A stretch of DNA of 64,000 nucleotides from NCBI GenBank assembly GCA_963664655.2, contig OY761554.1, positions 1,054,001-1,118,000 of the forward strand. Direction: 5' to 3'. The notes under the pieces are model-generated. The model ran no database searches and had not been told where the DNA came from. It worked only from the letters and a program-made list of their open reading frames with translations. Origin of the DNA: Desulfospira sp963664655. Its GTDB lineage: Bacteria; Desulfobacterota; Desulfobacteria; Desulfobacterales; Desulfobacteraceae. Of the stretch, positions 7,936 through 16,190 are shown in pieces. Within the stretch, counting starts at the first letter, position 1; each line of letters begins with the position of its first letter. The position numbers and the translations under genes were made by a program.

Positions 7936-8571
7936 AATTAAATGCGCCCTTTGACTGGAGATGCCAGACTCCTGTCAGGATGAATTGGGAGACGGTGCCA
8001 TAGATGACCGGAATCCCCAACTCACATCCCTAAAAAATAAGTAATTTGTGGGAGAGCACTAATGGTATTTATCTTCCACCCAAGCCTATTCCAAAGCGGC
8101 GTTCAATAACGGAAGCATTGTGGGGTAATAACCGGTAAACCACAGGGAGCGTCAGCGTTTTTTAAGTTCAGTATATTAATCACAAATAGCCTAACCATTT
8201 ATTCAAAAATCCGGGGAGAATTAATTCTTATCTTGAAAGATAAACCGGTATGAAATTAAAATGACCCCATTTATCAAAGAAGATGATTTAAAATTTCATT
8301 TTCTGGAAGAGAATCCAAGGAAGAAAATAATGCAGTTTCACACCGGTCCCGGATGGGCAGTTTCAGACCGCTCCTGACAAATAAGATAAGGGCAAAGCCA
8401 TTATATTCAATAAATTTAAGTGATTACCATAAAATTGACACAATTTCCATTCTAAACGATCTGAATATCAAATGAAGGGAGACCGAAGACAGGAGACCGG
8501 AGACAGGAGGCGGGAAACCGGAATGCGGGAAACCGAGGGCGTCGCGATTTACCGCATCCCGGTCTCCGTTG
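7936..8571. other. Accessory intergenic region, possible small ORF and low-complexity repeat
   Basis: After the integrase relic come 636 bases with no recognised gene. A 38-codon frame at 8261-8377 (MTPFIKEDDLKFHFLEE...) has no clear ribosome site and no recognisable family; it may be a gene remnant. At 8474-8531 a purine-rich imperfect tandem repeat built on GGAGACCGGAGACA lies just past the end of the second HipA gene. No terminator or attC structure could be supported. Confidence 0.4.
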
Positions 8572-9879
8572 TTATGGTAACGGATGCAAATTTTCCTCAA
8601 TGGTCTTCCGCAAATCTTTTCTTACCTTTGCCCGGGCCGCAAACGCTTTCCAGTTTTTGACAACGGTATTGATTTCATGGATAATGTTTTCGCCTTTTTT
8701 GATGCGGCTTGCTTTGGCAACGGTCATCAGATCTTCTTTATTCAGGTTCCGGCGCTTCCCATTGATGCTCAAGGTCTGCTGGCTTACCCAGGCATTTGCA
8801 GGATCATAGGCATAGCATACATCATAGGCCGGCGAAAGCCGCCATTCGCCGCCCTGTTTTAGCTGAAACGAAAAATTTTTGGTGTGATCATCGCAATTGG
8901 TTGCCAGAACATTAAATACCATTCTGCGGAACATTTGTTCAGCCTCTGGATATTTCAGGCGCAACAGCCGCATGGTTTGAAATATCTGCTCATAACTGTA
9001 TCCGTAAAGGTTATGATAGTCAAAATGCCGGATGGCACAAAGGGTCTGGATATGGTGCCGGATATGGTTTTCCTGCCGGTCGAACCGTTTGGTCATGAAG
9101 TGGGCGCGGTTGTTTTCCTCCAGCAGGCGGCATGGCGTCATTTCAATGCCGCACGCCGTTGCCATCAGGTAGTATGCGTATTCAACACGGCCCCACCCAT
9201 GACTGTCTTTGAACTGTGCGCCGCTGACACCGTCAAGCTTTATAAGCCAGTGTTCAAACCCTTTGGGCGCTCTGGTCTGGCCGGATCTGACTTCTGTTGT
9301 TTTTTCATTGTACGCGATGACGGCCTTGGGCCTTGCCCCGCCTGCAGATGTTCCAATCTTTAAAAGGGCCCTCATGGCCTGTTCATCATCGGAACCGACG
9401 GTTATCTCAAAATTTTTTCTCTTTGAAAGAATCTTTTGGGCAATGTCCACAAGGCTTTCTATTTCAACGGAAAAGGTGTTTTTGCCTGCTTTAAGCCAGG
9501 CCGGTTCAAAGGTCAGGGCACCCATTCCCCGGGAGCCGATAAAGCAGAGCTTTTCAACCGGGTTCATGCTGTTGGGGGGGCGGCCGTTTTGGGCCAGCCA
9601 TGCTTCAATCAGCTGGTTGCCGTATCGATCCGGCAGGGAATCAGAGAGCAGACCGGGCAGCCCTTTAAAGGTATCGTCCGTCATGTCTTTTGATGGCAGA
9701 AGGTCCGGAAAGCTGTAAATCCGGCTGCCATTGTCCAGAGGCATTGTTAAAGGGGCAATATCCCAGTTTTTATCCAGGAAATTTTTATCAAACTGGAAAC
9801 TTGCCAGCTGCCAGGTTTCATCCCAACGGACAACACCGGCAAGCGTATCCCAGATATGGACATACGCATAATCTACCAT
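8572..9879 (-). CDS. hipA: HipA-type Ser/Thr kinase toxin, second copy
   Basis: The 435-residue protein carries the same kinase signatures as the gene at 4765 but is only distantly similar: the Gly loop GTSAGGARPK, the catalytic loop ATNCDDHTKNF and SPAYDVCYA. The C-terminus is longer and rich in Lys. It overlaps the stop codon of the antitoxin gene at 9873 by 7 bases. A fragment of a near-identical gene lies at the left edge of the window, so this kinase has been duplicated locally. Two unrelated HipA modules within 5 kb point to capture of toxin-antitoxin modules rather than tandem duplication. Confidence 0.88.
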   Translation of the reverse strand: MVDYAYVHIWDTLAGVVRWDETWQLASFQFDKNFLDKNWDIAPLTMPLDNGSRIYSFPDLLPSKDMTDDTFKGLPGLLSDSLPDRYGNQLIEAWLAQNGRPPNSMNPVEKLCFIGSRGMGALTFEPAWLKAGKNTFSVEIESLVDIAQKILSKRKNFEITVGSDDEQAMRALLKIGTSAGGARPKAVIAYNEKTTEVRSGQTRAPKGFEHWLIKLDGVSGAQFKDSHGWGRVEYAYYLMATACGIEMTPCRLLEENNRAHFMTKRFDRQENHIRHHIQTLCAIRHFDYHNLYGYSYEQIFQTMRLLRLKYPEAEQMFRRMVFNVLATNCDDHTKNFSFQLKQGGEWRLSPAYDVCYAYDPANAWVSQQTLSINGKRRNLNKEDLMTVAKASRIKKGENIIHEINTVVKNWKAFAARAKVRKDLRKTIEENLHPLP

Positions 9880-10226
9880 CCCAAATCCGCCGTTGAATCT
9901 TTTGTTTTGGTCTTAGGCCTTGCCCTTTTTTGTTCCTTTTCTTTTAACCTGGCGTAGGCGATGGGGCTGATGGTTTCCTCAATGGTGAATATGTTCAGCA
10001 AATGGAGCAGGTCCAGGACCCTCAATATGGGGATGAGGGTGGCAAGGGTGATAGACCCGCCGTTTTCGATCTGGCTTAAGGTCCAGCGGTTTATCCCCGC
10101 CTCTGTTGCAACCTGTGCCTGGGTTTTGTTCTGCGCCAGCCGCTGATGCCTGATATAAGCGCCAATGGCACCGATGATGGCCGTGTCTGACATTGAGACC
10201 CAGTTTGTGTTGGTATTTTCTATCAT
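9873..10226 (-). CDS. hipB: HipB-type antitoxin/repressor, second copy
   Basis: The 117-residue protein has an XRE-type helix-turn-helix at about residues 33-85 (KTQAQVATEAGINRWTLSQI) and a basic C-terminal tail (RPKTKTK). It is the partner of the downstream kinase. The start could be Met12 (10193) instead of Met1, because a repeated candidate operator, TGTTGGTATTT, overlaps the first codons. Such an overlap would let the protein repress its own gene. Confidence 0.8.
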   Translation of the reverse strand: MIENTNTNWVSMSDTAIIGAIGAYIRHQRLAQNKTQAQVATEAGINRWTLSQIENGGSITLATLIPILRVLDLLHLLNIFTIEETISPIAYARLKEKEQKRARPKTKTKDSTADLGW

Positions 10227-10363
10227 TAGCTCTATTTATATCGTTTTATGTTGGTATTTGCCAACAGGTATCAAAGCGCGTGGAAAAAAGCAATAGGCAT
10301 ATATGGCTTTACGTTTGTTTTTCCCAACATAAAGCCATAATAATATTTATAGTGTTGGTATTT
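10208..10363. promoter_or_regulatory. Three TGTTGGTATTT repeats, candidate HipB operators
   Basis: The 11-mer TGTTGGTATTT occurs at 10208-10218, 10249-10259 and 10353-10363, and a reverse-orientation relative, CCCAACATAAA, at 10323-10333. The middle one can fold as TTGG-tatttg-CCAA. Repeated half-sites upstream of a hipB-like gene fit cooperative autorepression. The rest of the gap to 10530 is AT rich, with no further recognised element. Confidence 0.55.
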
Positions 10364-10530
10364 TTAGTCTTCAGATAATAGTTTTCCATTGTTCATGTCC
10401 TTTTAAAACAGCCTGCCCTTCTATGTCTTCCATTTGGTTTCTGTTTCTGTAGATTGTAAATCAAAAAAATTATCAAATTGTATATATTTTACTTGAAATT
10501 TATTTTATTGCTGATATATCTAACACCACT

Positions 10531-11055
10531 ATGACCATGAAAGTCGGAAATAAAATACGTCATGCCAGAAAGAAACGGGGCATCAACATGAAGGAGTTTG
10601 CCAAAATGGTGGGCATCAGTTACCTGACCCTGCACCGGATGGAAACCGACCAGGTCAGTCCTTCAGTGGCCCTGTTATCGGAAATCTCCCATCACCTGGG
10701 CGAACCCATTGTCAACTTTTTTACCAATCCTGCCAAGTTGACCCTTGTTAAAAAAGGAACCGCCCCGGAAATTTCCTCGGGCAAGACGCGCCTGGAGCTG
10801 ATGCTGCCCAAAGGTGTCATCAGCGATGACATCTCTGTATCAAAAGTCAGCCACAAGCTCGGAGAGGTGGTCAGTGAGCATTCTCACAAAGGGTTTGAAC
10901 TCACATATATTTTAAAAGGAAAAGCGACTTTCACTTATGACGGCGTTGAGTATGAGACCGCTGAAGGGGACCTGATCTACTTTGATTCCGCCGTACCCCA
11001 CTCTGTGGTTACAGAAGAACCACACGAAATTTTGTCTGTTTATTTTAGAAAGTAG
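10531..11055 (+). CDS. XRE-cupin transcriptional regulator
   Basis: This 174-residue protein has an XRE helix-turn-helix (residues 5-60, IRHARKKRGINMKEFAKMVG) joined to a small cupin domain (about 100-172) with the metal-site pattern HSHKGFEL and a final PHSV. This is the layout of PuuR-like regulators, in which the cupin senses a small metabolite. It stands alone, 107 bases before the AcnX genes on the same strand, and is the best local candidate for their control. The ligand is unknown. ATG at 10531 and at 10537 are both possible starts. Confidence 0.85.
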   Translation: MTMKVGNKIRHARKKRGINMKEFAKMVGISYLTLHRMETDQVSPSVALLSEISHHLGEPIVNFFTNPAKLTLVKKGTAPEISSGKTRLELMLPKGVISDDISVSKVSHKLGEVVSEHSHKGFELTYILKGKATFTYDGVEYETAEGDLIYFDSAVPHSVVTEEPHEILSVYFRK

Positions 11056-11058
11056 TTT

Positions 11059-11135
11059 GTGTTTGACCGAAAATCCGTGTCCGGACGGCTCGTTAGGGAC
11101 GCTAAAGCGTCTCTAACAAGCCGTTCAGACAATAC
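11059..11135. repeat. Miniature palindromic element, copy 1 (short form)
   Basis: It begins GTGTTTGACCGAAAA, as does the copy at 12813, and ends GTTCAGACAAT. Between them bases 11083-11126 form a 20 bp hairpin with one mismatch around a TAAA loop (stem GACGGCTCGTTAGGGACGC). There is no T-run after it. It lies between the regulator and the AcnX operon. Confidence 0.6.
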
Positions 11136-11162
11136 GTTACAGCTGGTCATTGAGGAGGGCCT

Positions 11163-12419
11163 ATGGACCTTACAAAACAGCAGCAGGAAATGCTGGATGG
11201 AAAGCACGGCCGCGGCATGGCCAAAGCCATGGAGATTCTCATGGCTTACGGAAAATGTTATGACGCCAGCCGGTTGATACCGGTCACCAGCGTTCATATT
11301 GCCGGTAATTTCTCGGTATTGTTTGAGGAGGGTGTTGAGTGGCTGGAAACCCTGGCCGATGAGGGCGCAAAGGTTTGCGTGTTCACCACCAAAAACCCCG
11401 AGTTGTACGATCCCGAACAAGCCGAAGAGATGAACATCCCCGTGCATTATCGCAACATGCAGGAAAGAATCCGTGATGCCGTCCGGAAGATGGGGATTAC
11501 CCCGACCTACTCCTGTCACCACTATCTGGTGGGCAATGCCCCAAGGTTCGGGGATCATATTGCCTGGGCCTCGTCCGGCAGTCAGGTGTTTGCCAACTCC
11601 GTCATCGGGGCCCGGTCCAACCGGGACGGCGACCATGTGGCCCTGGCCGCCGCCATCACCGGTGTTATTCCCGAATGGGGGCTGCACATTGATGAAAACC
11701 GGAAAGCCGATGTGCTGATTGATGTGGCCGGCCTGGACATAGAAAATTACGGACCAGCCGATTTCAAGGCCCTGGGGTGGCACCTGGGCAAAACAGTGAG
11801 TTCGGGGATTCCCGCGTTTGTTAACCTGCCGCCGGACCTGCACATCGAAAAAATTAAGGGGCTTTTGTATACCATGACGGTTACCGGCGCCGCAGGGCTG
11901 ATTCACCTGGTGGGCATTACCCCGGAAGCACCGACAGTGGAGGCGGCTTTCGGCGGAAAAACCCCTGATATGCCCGCCATTATGCCGACACAGGCGGACG
12001 TGGACCTGGCCTATTCCCAGATTTCCTGCGCTGACTCGGACAAGGTGGAATTTGTCCTGTTCGGGTGTCCGCAGTGCAGTATTCAGGAGGTTCAGGAAAT
12101 CGTCCAGCTGCTGGACGGCCGGAAAATTCATCCGGATACCCAGTTGTGGGTCTGTACGTCCCGGTGGGTCAAAACCCTTTGTGAGCGTATGGGGTTATTG
12201 GAAACCCTTTCCAGATCGGGCGTCCGGGTGGCCAGCGACATCGGCGCCAACTCCCCCCATATCTACTTAAAAGAGCAGGGGGTGCGGGTGGTGGCGCTTA
12301 ATTCGGCAAGGGCCTGCTATTATACCCACAATCTTTCAGGGCTGCAGACATGGTTTGGTTCCACTCAGGAATGTATCGAGTCTGCCATATCCGGAAAATG
12401 GGAGGGAAGAAAAAAATGA
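11163..12419 (+). CDS. Aconitase X catalytic (large) subunit
   Basis: The 418-residue protein belongs to the AcnX/DUF521 family, Fe-S lyases related to aconitase. Characterised members dehydrate cis-3-hydroxy-L-proline to a pyrroline carboxylate, or mevalonate 5-phosphate in archaea. Conserved-looking blocks are SVHIAGNFSV, YSCHHYL, NSVIGARSNRDGDH, FGCPQC and the C-terminal ACYYTHNLSG; the scattered Cys residues are candidate cluster ligands. The start follows GGAGG. The stop overlaps the small-subunit ATG. The two-gene form and the neighbouring TRAP transporter fit the bacterial hydroxyproline-type group, but the substrate is not proven. Confidence 0.85.
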   Translation: MDLTKQQQEMLDGKHGRGMAKAMEILMAYGKCYDASRLIPVTSVHIAGNFSVLFEEGVEWLETLADEGAKVCVFTTKNPELYDPEQAEEMNIPVHYRNMQERIRDAVRKMGITPTYSCHHYLVGNAPRFGDHIAWASSGSQVFANSVIGARSNRDGDHVALAAAITGVIPEWGLHIDENRKADVLIDVAGLDIENYGPADFKALGWHLGKTVSSGIPAFVNLPPDLHIEKIKGLLYTMTVTGAAGLIHLVGITPEAPTVEAAFGGKTPDMPAIMPTQADVDLAYSQISCADSDKVEFVLFGCPQCSIQEVQEIVQLLDGRKIHPDTQLWVCTSRWVKTLCERMGLLETLSRSGVRVASDIGANSPHIYLKEQGVRVVALNSARACYYTHNLSGLQTWFGSTQECIESAISGKWEGRKK

Positions 12420-12820
12420 AGCTGAAAGCCAAACCTGTAACCAAGGGCGTGGCCGAAGGAGAGGCCCTGGTCACGAAAATGGCCATCTCGTTTACCGGGG
12501 GAATGGATCCGGATACCGGCATCATCAGGGAGCCCGGCCACGAGCTTGAAGGGCAGTCCGTGGCCGGCAAAATCCTGGTCTTTCCCACGGGAAAAGGCTC
12601 CACTACCGGGTCATGGCAGTATTACGCAGCCTATAAACGGGGCAATGCCCCATTGGGCATCATTAACCGGGTGGTTGAAGGGGTGGTGGCCGTCAGCGCC
12701 ATTATCACCGACACCCCCATGGTGCATCAACTGGAACAAGACCCCATGGAATGCATCAAAACCGGAGACTGGGTATGCATTGATGCGGACAATGGGACTG
12801 TAGACATCGTTCGTGTTTGA
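12416..12820 (+). CDS. Aconitase X swivel (small) subunit
   Basis: This 134-residue protein is the swivelling-domain partner of the 11163 product. The motif GKGSTTGSWQ (about residues 60-69) holds the Ser that in this family closes the active site. The ATG at 12416 overlaps the upstream stop (ATGA) and has GGGAGG in front; a longer frame from 12350 is only the upstream gene read in another phase. Both halves are needed for activity in two-subunit AcnX enzymes. The stop codon itself lies within the first bases of the repeat at 12813. Confidence 0.88.
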   Translation: MKLKAKPVTKGVAEGEALVTKMAISFTGGMDPDTGIIREPGHELEGQSVAGKILVFPTGKGSTTGSWQYYAAYKRGNAPLGIINRVVEGVVAVSAIITDTPMVHQLEQDPMECIKTGDWVCIDADNGTVDIVRV

Positions 12821-12994
12821 CCGAAAAGCCGCCCGCCTGCTGTGGTGCAGAAAAATTTGCCCAATTATACGATATGGCCTCGCAACCCTGAAGGCTGTTC
12901 CGGTTTCAAATTTTTCTGGGCACTGCACCGGGGCCGCTTTGTGAGCTGAAGCGGCTCTAACGAGCCGTCCGGGCACCGGCGTTTTCGGACAATC
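12813..12994. repeat. Miniature palindromic element, copy 2
   Basis: A 182 bp interspersed element begins GTGTTTGACCGAAAAGCCG and ends GCGTTTTCGGACAATC; the ends are imperfect inverted repeats (TTTGACCGAAAA against ATTGTCCGAAAA). The interior shares blocks such as CCTCGCAACCCTGAAGG with the copy at 62518. A right-hand segment, TCTAACGAGCCGTCCGG, is shared with copy 1. It overlaps the stop of the AcnX small subunit and fills the gap before the TRAP genes. Confidence 0.65.
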
Positions 12995-13077
12995 AAGAAA
13001 AACCAGAGTAAAACGATTTAAGCTGTAAGGAGAAGGACAAGTAATTTATTAACCGAAAAAATGAAGGGGGAAGTAAC

Positions 13078-14172
13078 ATGAAAGCGACCAAAATTTTTAA
13101 TTTTTCAAACATGTTGTGTCTGATTTTTCTTTTTTTGGCATCTGTTGCAGCAACACCTGCTGCGGCGTCCGACAAACTCACCAAACTGACATTCTCCACG
13201 GTATTTCCTCCTGTTCATCTTCAAACGAAACTCAACCGCCTTTTTTGTGACGAGATTGCCAAAAAAACCAACGGAAGGGTTGAAATTACGATTTATCCCG
13301 GCTCCACACTGACCTCGGCCACCAAGAACTTTGAAGGGGTTGTCAAAGGGCTTTCAGACATGGGCATGTCCTGTCCGCTCTATGTGGCCGGCCGCTTCCC
13401 GGTCAGTGAAATTTTTGAAATGCCGTCTGAACTTGATGATGCATGGGTGACGGCAAAAGTCTATATGGATCTGTTCAATAAGTTCGCGCTTAAGGAATAC
13501 GAACAGGTCCATGTCCTTTATCTTCACGGCCCAAGCCGGAATGTGGTGTCCACCCGCTCGGTTCCCGTGCGCCAGCTGGCCGATATGAAAGGGCTGCTCA
13601 TGCGGGCCAGCGGCGGTGCGGCGTCCACGGTTGCCGCGTTCGGCGCCATCCCCCGGGCCATGCACATGGGCGAAGCCTATGCCGCCTTGTCCAAAGGCGT
13701 CGTGGAAGGCCAGTTTGCCCCCCCTGAATCCTTAAAAGGATGGAAGCATGCCGACGTGGTTAAGTACACCTCCCTTACGCCCGTGTCTACATCCAGCTGC
13801 CAGTATGTGATTATCAACAAGAAAAAATGGGACGCCATGCCGGCCGATATCCAGAAAGTCTTCACCGAAGTGAGCGCCAAGTACCCTGCCTACCATGGAT
13901 ATGTATGGAATTATATGGACAACCAGGGGTTTGAATACTTAAAATCACTTCCCGGCCGGGAAGTGATCACCGTCTCAAAAGACCAAATGCCCGAGTGGCA
14001 GGCCGCGGTCCAGCCGGTCATCGAAAAATATATCAAAGAAAAAACCGCCATGGGCCTTCCGGCAAAGGAATACCTGGATTACTTCAACGAGCGCGTGGCC
14101 TACTGGTCTGACAGAAAGCCGAGTCTGGAAGAGGCTGCTGCGTGGGTGGGATCGAATCTGCTCAAGGATTAA
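13078..14172 (+). CDS. TRAP transporter solute-binding protein (DctP type), first set
   Basis: A 364-residue periplasmic receptor with an N-terminal signal peptide (cleavage near AAA-SDK). The DctP fold is seen in KLTFSTVFPPVHLQ at the mature N-terminus, VEITIYPGSTL, and LLMRASGGAASTVAAFGAIP, which in the family precedes the ligand-binding Arg region. It captures an organic acid or zwitterion and delivers it to the QM membrane pair. AAGGGGGAAG precedes the ATG. A stem-loop separates it from the QM genes, as expected if more receptor than permease is made. Next to AcnX and a flavin demethylase-like enzyme, a hydroxyproline-type or methylated imino acid is a possible ligand. Confidence 0.9.
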   Translation: MKATKIFNFSNMLCLIFLFLASVAATPAAASDKLTKLTFSTVFPPVHLQTKLNRLFCDEIAKKTNGRVEITIYPGSTLTSATKNFEGVVKGLSDMGMSCPLYVAGRFPVSEIFEMPSELDDAWVTAKVYMDLFNKFALKEYEQVHVLYLHGPSRNVVSTRSVPVRQLADMKGLLMRASGGAASTVAAFGAIPRAMHMGEAYAALSKGVVEGQFAPPESLKGWKHADVVKYTSLTPVSTSSCQYVIINKKKWDAMPADIQKVFTEVSAKYPAYHGYVWNYMDNQGFEYLKSLPGREVITVSKDQMPEWQAAVQPVIEKYIKEKTAMGLPAKEYLDYFNERVAYWSDRKPSLEEAAAWVGSNLLKD

Positions 14173-14202
14173 TGCTTGAAAGCCATTGGCTTTCATGAAG
14201 CT

Positions 14203-14235
14203 GTTGCCTGGACCCGATTTGGGGGGCCAGGCAAC
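14203..14235 (+). promoter_or_regulatory. Stem-loop between dctP and dctQ genes
   Basis: GTTGCCTGG (14203-14211) pairs with CCAGGCAAC (14227-14235). No T-run follows, so it is more likely a barrier protecting the dctP mRNA 3' end, or a weak attenuator, than a full terminator. Confidence 0.5.
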
Positions 14236-14280
14236 ACGCTTTCTTGTATCCAGTTTCTAGTTTCTTGAAAGGGTTCCGCC

Positions 14281-14766
14281 ATGAAGAAAATCGAGTCTTT
14301 AATGGACCGTATCAGCTATGGATTCGAGCTGATCGCCCTGATGGCATTGACGGTGATGCTCATCTTGGTGACCGTGGATATTCTGGGGGGCAAAATGTTT
14401 TCCAGGCCGGTGCCTGGCGCCATGGACCTGACCTCTTTGCTCAGTTTACTGGTGATCGGGTTTGCCATGCCCCGGTCATATCAAATGGGCCGCCATATCA
14501 AGGTGGATTTCGGGGTGAGCCTGATGCCCAAGCCGGTCCTCCGGGTGACCCGGTTTCTCAGCTTATGCCTGTGCGGGCTGTTTTTTGCCTTTATTATATG
14601 GCAAATGTTTCTTTATTCCGGCGATCTGCTGGAGTATGGGGAAAAATCCCTTACCGTAAAAATCGCGTTGTACCCTTTTGGCTATGCCCTGGCAGTGGCT
14701 TTTTTACCCCTGCTGGTCATTGTTTTGCTCCAATTGATCAACCATTGCATAAGACCGGGAGAATAA
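14281..14766 (+). CDS. TRAP transporter small membrane subunit (DctQ type), first set
   Basis: The 161-residue protein has four predicted membrane helices (about 17-37, 50-70, 90-110, 128-150) and the typical region MDLTSLLSLLVIGFAMPRSY then MGRHIKVDF. It pairs with the large subunit that begins one base after its stop codon (TAA then ATG). It is required for sodium-driven uptake by the complex. Confidence 0.88.
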   Translation: MKKIESLMDRISYGFELIALMALTVMLILVTVDILGGKMFSRPVPGAMDLTSLLSLLVIGFAMPRSYQMGRHIKVDFGVSLMPKPVLRVTRFLSLCLCGLFFAFIIWQMFLYSGDLLEYGEKSLTVKIALYPFGYALAVAFLPLLVIVLLQLINHCIRPGE

Positions 14767-16074
14767 ATGGATCCTGTTATTGTCGGTATTTTGGGGATTG
14801 TGGTGCTGGTGGCGCTTTTTTTAATTGAATTTCCCGTTGCCTTTGCCATGGGGTTTGTGGGGTTCATGGGGTTTGGCTTTTTGACCAATTTTAATGCCGG
14901 TCTGGACATGCTGGCCATTGATATTTTTGAAAGCTTTTCTTCCTACAGCCTTACCGTTATCCCCATGTTTGTGTTTATGGGATGTATTGCCTTTGAAATC
15001 GGCATGAGCAAGCGGCTGTTTGATGCATCCTTTGCCATTTTCGGCAGCATGCGCGGCGGGCTTTCCATTGCCGCCATTATGTCCTGCGCAGGATTTGCCG
15101 CCATCTGCGGGTCTACCAATGCCACGGCCGCGGCCATGGGGGCAGTGGCCCTTCCGGAAATGAAACGGTATAACTACGATGACTCCCTGGCCACCGGCTG
15201 TATTGCCGCGGCCGGCAGTCTCGGCATCCTGATCCCGCCCAGTGCCCTGCTCATTGTTTTCGGCATCATGACCGAAGAATCCATCGGCAAATTGTTCATT
15301 GCCGGGGTTTTGCCCGGGATCATGCTGGCGGCCCTGTTTGTTTTAACAGCCCAGCTGCTGTGCCGGATCAACCCCAAGTTAGGGCCGGCCGGCGCATCCA
15401 CCACCATCAAAGAGAAGATCAGGGCGATTCTTGCGGTGGGCGAGGTGGTGATTTTGTTTTTTCTGGTGTTGGGAGGTCTGTTCGCCGGATGGTTCAGCCC
15501 GACCCAGGCCGGCGGGGCCGGTTCAGCCGGCGTGATTCTTTTGGGGCTGCTGCGCCGCCGGCTGACCCTTGAGAAGTTTATCAAGGCCGGGCGGGATACA
15601 CTGATGATCACCTGCATGGTCATGTTCATTGTTGCCGGGGGCATGATATTCGGCCACTTCATTGCCGTTACAAAAATTCCGTTTATCCTGTCGGACTGGG
15701 TCATCTCCCTTGACTTTCCGCCCATGGTCATCATGGGGATTATTGTATTTGTTCACCTGATCGGCGGCTGTTTTATGGACGGGTTCGGGCTCATTGTGCT
15801 GACGGTTCCCATTTTGCTGCCCATTGTTCAAAGCCTTGGCATTGATGTGTACTGGTTCGGTATCATTATCGTTTTAATTTGTGAAATGGGAACCATTACC
15901 CCGCCGGTGGGGGTTAATGTGTATGTTATTAAGGCTGTGGCAGGGCCTGAGGTGTTGCTGTCAACGATTTTTAAAGGCATCATGCCCTTTCTTTTCGCAT
16001 TGATTGCGGCCGTGCTTTTGCTCATGGCCTTTCCTCAAATTGTTACCTATCTGCCCAGCATCGCTACCTATTAA
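14767..16074 (+). CDS. TRAP transporter large permease subunit (DctM type), first set
   Basis: A 435-residue polytopic protein of the DctM/IT superfamily. Recognisable features are the hydrophobic N-terminus, CGSTNATAAAMGAVALPEM, the pore segment GSLGILIPPSALLIVFGI and the repeat-related ITPPVGVNVYVIK near the end. It carries the substrate path and couples uptake to the sodium gradient. It is the last gene before a miniature repeat and the flavoenzyme gene. Confidence 0.92.
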   Translation: MDPVIVGILGIVVLVALFLIEFPVAFAMGFVGFMGFGFLTNFNAGLDMLAIDIFESFSSYSLTVIPMFVFMGCIAFEIGMSKRLFDASFAIFGSMRGGLSIAAIMSCAGFAAICGSTNATAAAMGAVALPEMKRYNYDDSLATGCIAAAGSLGILIPPSALLIVFGIMTEESIGKLFIAGVLPGIMLAALFVLTAQLLCRINPKLGPAGASTTIKEKIRAILAVGEVVILFFLVLGGLFAGWFSPTQAGGAGSAGVILLGLLRRRLTLEKFIKAGRDTLMITCMVMFIVAGGMIFGHFIAVTKIPFILSDWVISLDFPPMVIMGIIVFVHLIGGCFMDGFGLIVLTVPILLPIVQSLGIDVYWFGIIIVLICEMGTITPPVGVNVYVIKAVAGPEVLLSTIFKGIMPFLFALIAAVLLLMAFPQIVTYLPSIATY

Positions 16075-16079
16075 ATGGG

Positions 16080-16169
16080 GGTTGAACGAAAAGCCGCCCA
16101 TCTGCTGCGTTGCAGGGAAATTTGCATCTGGGCAACGTTTCGCCCACATACAGTTTCTCGCTTAGACAC
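16080..16169. repeat. Miniature palindromic element, copy 3 (internally deleted)
   Basis: It starts TTGAACGAAAAGCCGCCCAT, continues with CTGCTGCGTTGCAGGGAAAT and ends CGCTTAGACAC. The outer ends are inverted relatives, and an inner pair, GAACGAAAAG and CGTTTCGCCC, repeats the pattern. Compared with the copy at 62518 it lacks about 50 internal bases. It occupies the gap between the TRAP operon and the flavoenzyme gene. Confidence 0.6.
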
Positions 16170-16190
16170 TAAAAAGAAAGGACTCACCAT

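Noticed and set aside
8474..8531. CRISPR-like or functional tandem repeat
   Set aside because: The GGAGACCGGAGACA units are adjacent, imperfect and without spacers; it is a simple low-complexity stretch.
12350..12415. Earlier start for the AcnX small subunit
   Set aside because: The frame is open to 12350 but overlaps the large subunit gene, has no ribosome site, and the ATG at 12416 has both GGGAGG and an ATGA overlap.
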